A stretch of DNA of 64,000 nt from Bacteroidota bacterium (lineage in GTDB: Bacteria > Bacteroidota > Bacteroidia > 2-12-FULL-35-15). The notes under the pieces are model-generated. The model had not been told where the DNA came from. It worked only from the letters and a program-made list of their open reading frames with translations, and searched no databases. Shown here piece after piece: positions 59,963 through 64,000 of the stretch (the stretch's first letter is position 1; each line of letters opens with the position of its first letter). Location: the NCBI GenBank assembly GCA_947449315.1, contig CANFRC010000001.1, positions 124,001 to 188,000 on the forward strand. The letters are read 5' to 3'. A program made the translations under genes and the position numbers.

Positions 59963-61423
59963 ATGAAAAAGATAATTGGAGCTTTCGTAATCGCGAGCAT
60001 TGGCGGAATAACAGCGCTAGGTCTGAATCGACTTTTTGAACAAAAATCAAATTTACAAACCTCACAAATTGCCTATCAGCTTCCGGCAAAATATGTAAAT
60101 ATGCCAAGCGTTTCCACTGAAAATGCAGTAGATTTTACTACCGCTGCAGAAATGTCAGTACACTCGGTTGTTAATGTAAAAACAACCTACCCCCTTCAAA
60201 CACAAAATCAATACCTATACGATCCCTTTCGCGACTTTTTTGGACAACGTGAGCCAAAACAGCAAGAAGCGCCTATGGCAACGGGCTCAGGGGTGATCAT
60301 TTCTCAAGATGGTTATGTGGTAACCAACAACCACGTTGTAGATGGGGCTGAAAAGGTAGAAATCACATTAAATGATAAACGCAGTTATACTGCAGAAGTA
60401 ATAGGTAAAGACCCTACAACAGACTTGGCTTTACTTAAAATAAAAGAAACGGATCTTCCTTTTATTAATTATGGAAATTCAGATAATGTAAAAGTAGGCG
60501 AATGGGTTTTAGCAGTGGGAAATCCTTTTAATTTGAATTCTACCGTAACCGCAGGTATTATTAGCGCAAAAGGCAGAAATATTGGTTTACTAGAGCGTGA
60601 CGTTACCAGAGGTCAGTTCTCAATTGAATCCTATCTACAAACAGATGCTGCTGTAAATCCAGGAAACAGTGGCGGTGCATTAGTCAATACAAAAGGAGAA
60701 TTGGTTGGAATAAATTCAGCCATTGCTTCAAATACAGGGTCTTATACAGGATACTCATTTGCGATCCCCGTTAATTTAGCTCGGAAAGTTGTAGCGGACT
60801 TGCTTGAGTTTGGCGAAGTTCAACGTGCATTTTTAGGCATAAGTATTAAAGATTTGGATGGTAAATTGGCGAAAGAAAAAAGTGTCAATGAAATTAAAGG
60901 TGTTTACGTAAATGGCGTCAGTTCTGGTGGTTCGGGCGAAGAAGCAGGTATTATTGAAGGAGATGTGATAACAAAAATTGGGGATGCTGCTGTAAACAAT
61001 GTTCCTGAACTTCAAGAACAGGTAAGTCGGTACAGACCTGGGAACAAAATTAATATAACCCTAAACAGAAACAATCAAGAAAAGATAGTAGCTGTGGTTT
61101 TAAAAAACAAGAATGGTAACACAGATATTGTTGAAAAACCTAAAATAGAAGTCGTTTCTACCTTAGGTGCAACATTTGAAGCGGTTAGTGCTGAGGATTT
61201 AAAAAAACTGAATATTGAGAATGGTTTACGCGTGACAAAACTGAATGCAGGCAAGTTAGCCTCTGCAGGAATAAAGGAAGGATTTATTATTACAAGTGTT
61301 GATAAGAAGAAGATCTCATCAATAGAAGATGTAAAAGCAACACTTGAAAATAAAAAAGGGGGTGTATTAATAGAAGGAGTTTACTCCAACGGAATGAGAG
61401 CTTATTACGGATTTGGAATGTAG
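59963..61423 (+). CDS. DegP/HtrA-type periplasmic serine protease
   Basis: A 486-residue Do-family protease that degrades or refolds misfolded envelope proteins. An N-terminal hydrophobic segment (about 5-22) is a signal anchor or signal peptide. The trypsin-like triad is His124 (VVTNNHVVDG), Asp154 (PTTDLALLKI) and Ser236 (VNPGNSGGAL). Two PDZ domains follow (about 290-390 and 410-486), the first with RAFLGISIKDLDGK and GSGEEAGIIEGDVITKIG. DegP, DegQ and DegS cannot be separated by sequence alone; two PDZ domains exclude DegS. Its transcription ends at a perfect hairpin. Confidence 0.94.
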   Translation: MKKIIGAFVIASIGGITALGLNRLFEQKSNLQTSQIAYQLPAKYVNMPSVSTENAVDFTTAAEMSVHSVVNVKTTYPLQTQNQYLYDPFRDFFGQREPKQQEAPMATGSGVIISQDGYVVTNNHVVDGAEKVEITLNDKRSYTAEVIGKDPTTDLALLKIKETDLPFINYGNSDNVKVGEWVLAVGNPFNLNSTVTAGIISAKGRNIGLLERDVTRGQFSIESYLQTDAAVNPGNSGGALVNTKGELVGINSAIASNTGSYTGYSFAIPVNLARKVVADLLEFGEVQRAFLGISIKDLDGKLAKEKSVNEIKGVYVNGVSSGGSGEEAGIIEGDVITKIGDAAVNNVPELQEQVSRYRPGNKINITLNRNNQEKIVAVVLKNKNGNTDIVEKPKIEVVSTLGATFEAVSAEDLKKLNIENGLRVTKLNAGKLASAGIKEGFIITSVDKKKISSIEDVKATLENKKGGVLIEGVYSNGMRAYYGFGM

Positions 61424-61460
61424 TGAGGAAAAATTAATAAACAACTGAAATGGTTTTCAT

Positions 61461-61498
61461 CGATAAAAAAAGCCTCTTAATACTGGCTTTTTTTATCG
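61461..61498. terminator. Terminator after the DegP gene
   Basis: CGATAAAAAAAGCC (61461-61474) and GGCTTTTTTTATCG (61485-61498) pair perfectly over 14 bp with a ten-base loop. A-run and T-run on the two arms let it act in both directions. Confidence 0.88.
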
Positions 61499-61566
61499 TC
61501 AGTCTAATTAATTACAGATTGTTAACAGTCAGCGAGTTGCGAAAAGTTATTTTAAGATAAAAACAA

Positions 61567-61599
61567 TTGTAAAAAACAAAGAGTTTTAAAGTACATTTG
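61567..61599 (+). promoter_or_regulatory. Putative rpoD promoter
   Basis: TTG (61567-61569) and TACATTTG (61592-61599), an exact TAnnTTTG box, are 22 bases apart, slightly longer than usual. The box ends 41 bases before the rpoD ATG. Confidence 0.5.
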
Positions 61600-61640
61600 C
61601 AATTGGAATTAAATAAGTAAATAAAACATCCAAATAGTCC

Positions 61641-62504
61641 ATGAGACAACTCAAAATAACCAAATCGATAACCAACCGTGAAAGTGCATCATTAGATAAA
61701 TATCTTCAAGAAATAGGCCGCGAAGAGTTGATTACAGCAGAAGAAGAAGTAATTTTAGCAGTAAAGATAAGAGCAGGCGATCAAGTTGCTTTAGAAAAGT
61801 TAACAAAATCAAATTTACGTTTCGTTGTTTCTGTTGCGAAACAATATCAGAATCAAGGATTAAGTTTACCTGATTTAATCAACGAAGGGAATTTAGGTTT
61901 GATAAAAGCGGCTAAGCGTTTTGATGAAACACGTGGGTTTAAGTTTATTTCCTATGCGGTTTGGTGGATCCGTCAATCAATTCTTCAGGCGTTAGCAGAA
62001 CAATCACGTATCGTTCGTTTGCCATTGAATCAGGTTGGTTCTTTGAACAAGATCAATAAAGCATATTCCCGCCTAGAACAACAATTTGAACGCGAACCAA
62101 GTGCTGAAGAATTATCAGAAATATTAGAACTACCACAAGATAAAGTAGCTGATACCATGAGAGTATCTGGTCGCCATGTTTCTATGGATGCTCCTTTTGT
62201 GAATGGTGAAGAAAATAGTTTGTTAGACGTATTGGTAAATCATGATTCCCCGCGTGCTGACAATGAATTAATGAATGAATCATTGCAACGTGAAATTGAG
62301 CGCTCACTTTCTACACTTACAGAAAGAGAACGCGATGTTGTAAGATTATTCTTTGGTATCGGAATCAACCACGGATTGACTTTGGAAGAAATTGGTGCAA
62401 AATTCGATCTTACTCGTGAACGTGTTCGTCAAATTAAAGAAAAAGCAATACGAAGATTACGTCATAACTCTCGAAGCAAATTGCTAAAAACATATTTAGG
62501 ATAA
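61641..62504 (+). CDS. rpoD: Primary sigma factor (RpoD/SigA, short Bacteroidota form)
   Basis: The housekeeping sigma-70 factor, which directs RNA polymerase to Bacteroidota promoters. At 287 residues it lacks region 1.1 and the nonconserved insertion, as in all Bacteroidota. Region 1.2 begins with [20 protein letters not shown], region 2 has [57 protein letters not shown], region 3 follows [12 protein letters not shown], and region 4 ends with the helix-turn-helix [29 protein letters not shown]. It is bounded by its own promoter and terminator. Confidence 0.97.
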   Translation: MRQLKITKSITNRESASLDKYLQEIGREELITAEEEVILAVKIRAGDQVALEKLTKSNLRFVVSVAKQYQNQGLSLPDLINEGNLGLIKAAKRFDETRGFKFISYAVWWIRQSILQALAEQSRIVRLPLNQVGSLNKINKAYSRLEQQFEREPSAEELSEILELPQDKVADTMRVSGRHVSMDAPFVNGEENSLLDVLVNHDSPRADNELMNESLQREIERSLSTLTERERDVVRLFFGIGINHGLTLEEIGAKFDLTRERVRQIKEKAIRRLRHNSRSKLLKTYLG

Positions 62505-62532
62505 ACCTAAAAAAATCCGAAAGGCAATACAT

Positions 62533-62601
62533 CCGCAGAACATTCAGTTGAAAACTAAAAATAAGTTTTACTGATGTTTCTGCGGTTATTTTTTTATTTT
62601 T
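62533..62601 (+). terminator. Terminator after rpoD
   Basis: CCGCAGAA (62533-62540) pairs with TTCTGCGG (62578-62585), with further pairing inside (TCAGT with ACTGA, AAAACT with AGTTTT), giving a long hairpin followed by T-rich sequence to 62601. The long stem is unusual but the layout is that of an intrinsic terminator. Confidence 0.75.
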
Positions 62602-62602
62602 A

Positions 62603-62622
62603 ATGCGCAAAAAATAACGCAT
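62603..62622. promoter_or_regulatory. Inverted repeat upstream of the GAPDH gene
   Basis: ATGCG (62603-62607) and CGCAT (62618-62622) flank ten A/T-rich bases, 31 bases before the GAPDH ATG. It has the layout of an operator, but the arms are only five bases long. Confidence 0.25.
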
Positions 62623-62653
62623 CAAAAAACTTTAAATTATAATCTCTTAAAAT

Positions 62654-64000
62654 ATGACACTTGAAACAATGGAGCCGACAAAAGGAAACACTAGCGGTTC
62701 GTATGAAACGGAATTAAATGATTGGATAAACCATGAAAAGGCTGCGATAGATTTAATTGGAATAATCGGGAAAATGTGGTTTGAAAAATCAATTGAAATT
62801 ATTCTTTTCAGAAATCAATTGGTGGACAGAAGTGCTAGCGAAATAATGAATTTGCATCATTATGCTAAAAATATTGTAAAGAAAGTAATCACGATCGAAG
62901 AAACATTATCCATTGCCTCACAAATTTCTAAAATGGATGTTTGCCCTTCTCGAATTGATATTGGGAAATTAGCATTTGAATGGCAACAAGAAGGGACACA
63001 ATTTAAAACGATCGAAGACTTCTTAAATAATAAATTAGTTGAACTTGTTGGTAAAAAACACACCATCACTCCAAAAGACGTTGTATTGTTTGGATTTGGA
63101 CGTATTGGCCGTTTAGCTGCTCGTGAATTAATTGCACAAGCAGGTAAAGGTGAACAGTTACGTTTAAAAGCAATTGTAACTCGTGGAAGCAGCAATGAAG
63201 AAATAATAAAGCGTGCCGACTTATTACGCACCGATTCTGTACACGGTGTTTTCCCTGGCACTATCATCGAAGATCTAGAGAAAAAAGCATTGATCATTAA
63301 CGGTCATACTGTTTATATGATCGATGCAAAAAATCCGGAGGATGTTGATTATACAAAATACGGTATCAACAATGCCTTGTTAATAGACAACACCGGCGTT
63401 TTTAGAGACAAAGCTGAATTGAGTAGACATTTAAAAGCAAAAGGAATTACAAAAGTATTATTAACAGCACCTGCGAAAGACATTCCAAACGTTGTTCATG
63501 GAGTGAATCATCACACGATCGATCTAAAAACAGACGATATTCTTTCCGCTGCCTCTTGTACAACAAATGCAATTATGCCCGTTTTACAGGTTGTACATAC
63601 TAAACTTGGAATTGTACGTGGGCATATTGAAACGGTTCACTCCTACACCAACGACCAAAATTTATTGGACAACTACCATAAAAAATATCGCAGAGGACGC
63701 TCTGCAGCATTGAATATGGTTATTACAGAGACGGGTGCAGAGAGTGCCTTAAAAAAAGTATTACCTCAATTGTCGGGAAAATTCACTGCGAATTCTGTAC
63801 GTGTCCCTACACCAAATGTTTCTTTAGCTATATTGAGCATGACCATTGATAAAGAAGTAACAAAGGATGAAGTCAATGAAATTCTAAAGGATGCTGCTTT
63901 AAATGGTGGATTGGTTGAACAAATTCAATACATGAATTCAAATGAATTAGTTTCTACGGATGTGATTGGAAATCCTTGCCCATCTGTATTTGATAGTCAG
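62654..64000 (+). CDS. Glyceraldehyde-3-phosphate dehydrogenase, long form (3' end cut by right edge)
   Basis: The first 449 codons of a GAPDH with a roughly 140-residue N-terminal extension, a form found in Bacteroidota. The extension (MTLETMEPTKGNTSGSYETE, then LNDWINHEKA...) is helical and of unknown function. The NAD(P)-binding Rossmann motif GFGRIGRL lies at 147-154. The catalytic Cys302 is in SAASCTTNAIMPV, and the conserved His is expected in HSYTNDQNLLDNYHKKYRRGRSAALNMV. It oxidises glyceraldehyde 3-phosphate with phosphate. The phosphate-site GRSAALN and VRVPTPNVSLA segments are present. The start is ATG 62654. The frame is open at the window edge, so the C-terminus is missing. Confidence 0.93.
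   Translation, partial: MTLETMEPTKGNTSGSYETELNDWINHEKAAIDLIGIIGKMWFEKSIEIILFRNQLVDRSASEIMNLHHYAKNIVKKVITIEETLSIASQISKMDVCPSRIDIGKLAFEWQQEGTQFKTIEDFLNNKLVELVGKKHTITPKDVVLFGFGRIGRLAARELIAQAGKGEQLRLKAIVTRGSSNEEIIKRADLLRTDSVHGVFPGTIIEDLEKKALIINGHTVYMIDAKNPEDVDYTKYGINNALLIDNTGVFRDKAELSRHLKAKGITKVLLTAPAKDIPNVVHGVNHHTIDLKTDDILSAASCTTNAIMPVLQVVHTKLGIVRGHIETVHSYTNDQNLLDNYHKKYRRGRSAALNMVITETGAESALKKVLPQLSGKFTANSVRVPTPNVSLAILSMTIDKEVTKDEVNEILKDAALNGGLVEQIQYMNSNELVSTDVIGNPCPSVFDSQ

Noticed and set aside
62860..63297. Minus-strand 145-codon frame antisense to the GAPDH gene
   Set aside because: The plus frame has the Rossmann motif and SCTTN catalytic segment; the antisense frame has no family features.
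1..64000. CRISPR arrays, prophage, insertion sequences or toxin-antitoxin pairs
   Set aside because: No regularly spaced repeats, transposase, integrase, phage structural gene or recognisable toxin-antitoxin pair was seen; only short intergenic gaps are present.

Overview
The window is a gene-dense, AT-rich chromosomal segment of a member of the Bacteroidota (Flavobacteriia, Chitinophagia or a related class; I cannot narrow it further). The evidence is: two exported proteins with type IX secretion (T9SS) C-terminal sorting domains; a short 287-residue primary sigma factor; promoter elements of the Bacteroidota type (-7 TAnnTTTG, -33 TTTG) ahead of several genes; few purine-rich Shine-Dalgarno sites; and families typical of the phylum (DUF1599, BT_3928-type DoxX protein, DUF2027-Smr, long GAPDH). 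Most genes are housekeeping. I see no prophage, CRISPR array, insertion sequence or plasmid functions.

Layout. 1-5 kb: the start of clpC (cut by the left edge) diverges from gyrA, which is followed by an exported TPR protein. 5-12.9 kb: an SF2 helicase, a DEAD-box RNA helicase, a T9SS-exported beta-propeller protein, a 2OG-Fe(II) oxygenase, a GreA-like protein and a probable outer-membrane protein. 13.0-13.5 kb: a small rearranged tRNA-Arg locus holding an intact tRNA, a tRNA pseudogene and a tRNA 5'-end fragment that both carry a 20-bp palindrome at the same tRNA position, and a GIY-YIG nuclease gene whose last codons lie inside the intact tRNA. 13.6-19 kb: an SPFH protein, a large DEAD-box helicase with a structured leader, the RNase P RNA gene and a DUF2027-Smr protein. 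19-33 kb: a long leftward run with comEC, plsY, a giant unrecognised exported protein, prmA, tpiA, a DUF6624 protein, an OppB-type permease, a BT_3928 protein and DUF1599; folP diverges from it.

33-41.6 kb: a flavin-dependent monooxygenase-like protein, an M36 metalloprotease with a T9SS domain, a PhnP-like hydrolase, a cysteine desulfurase and glmM. 41.8-51.2 kb: a rightward series with a TPR protein, phosphosulfolactate synthase, rhodanese, DedA, aroE, uvrB, recQ and an RlmI-type methyltransferase. 51.2-59.8 kb: a leftward block with a membrane glycosyltransferase-like protein, a phosphohexomutase, mltG, a seven-heme cytochrome with TPR repeats, an acetyltransferase, an unknown protein, dapF and an anchored unknown protein. 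60-64 kb: a DegP/HtrA protease, rpoD and an N-terminally extended GAPDH cut by the right edge.

Themes are nucleic-acid upkeep (gyrA, uvrB, recQ, four helicase genes, comEC, Smr), envelope building (plsY, mltG, glmM, dapF, DegP) and central metabolism (tpiA, GAPDH, folP, aroE). The least ordinary parts are the tRNA-Arg/palindrome/GIY-YIG locus, the giant exported protein beside plsY, the multiheme-TPR cytochrome and the phosphosulfolactate synthase-rhodanese pair. Start sites were changed to internal ATG codons for six genes whose longest reading frame began with TTG or GTG; the reason is given in each entry.
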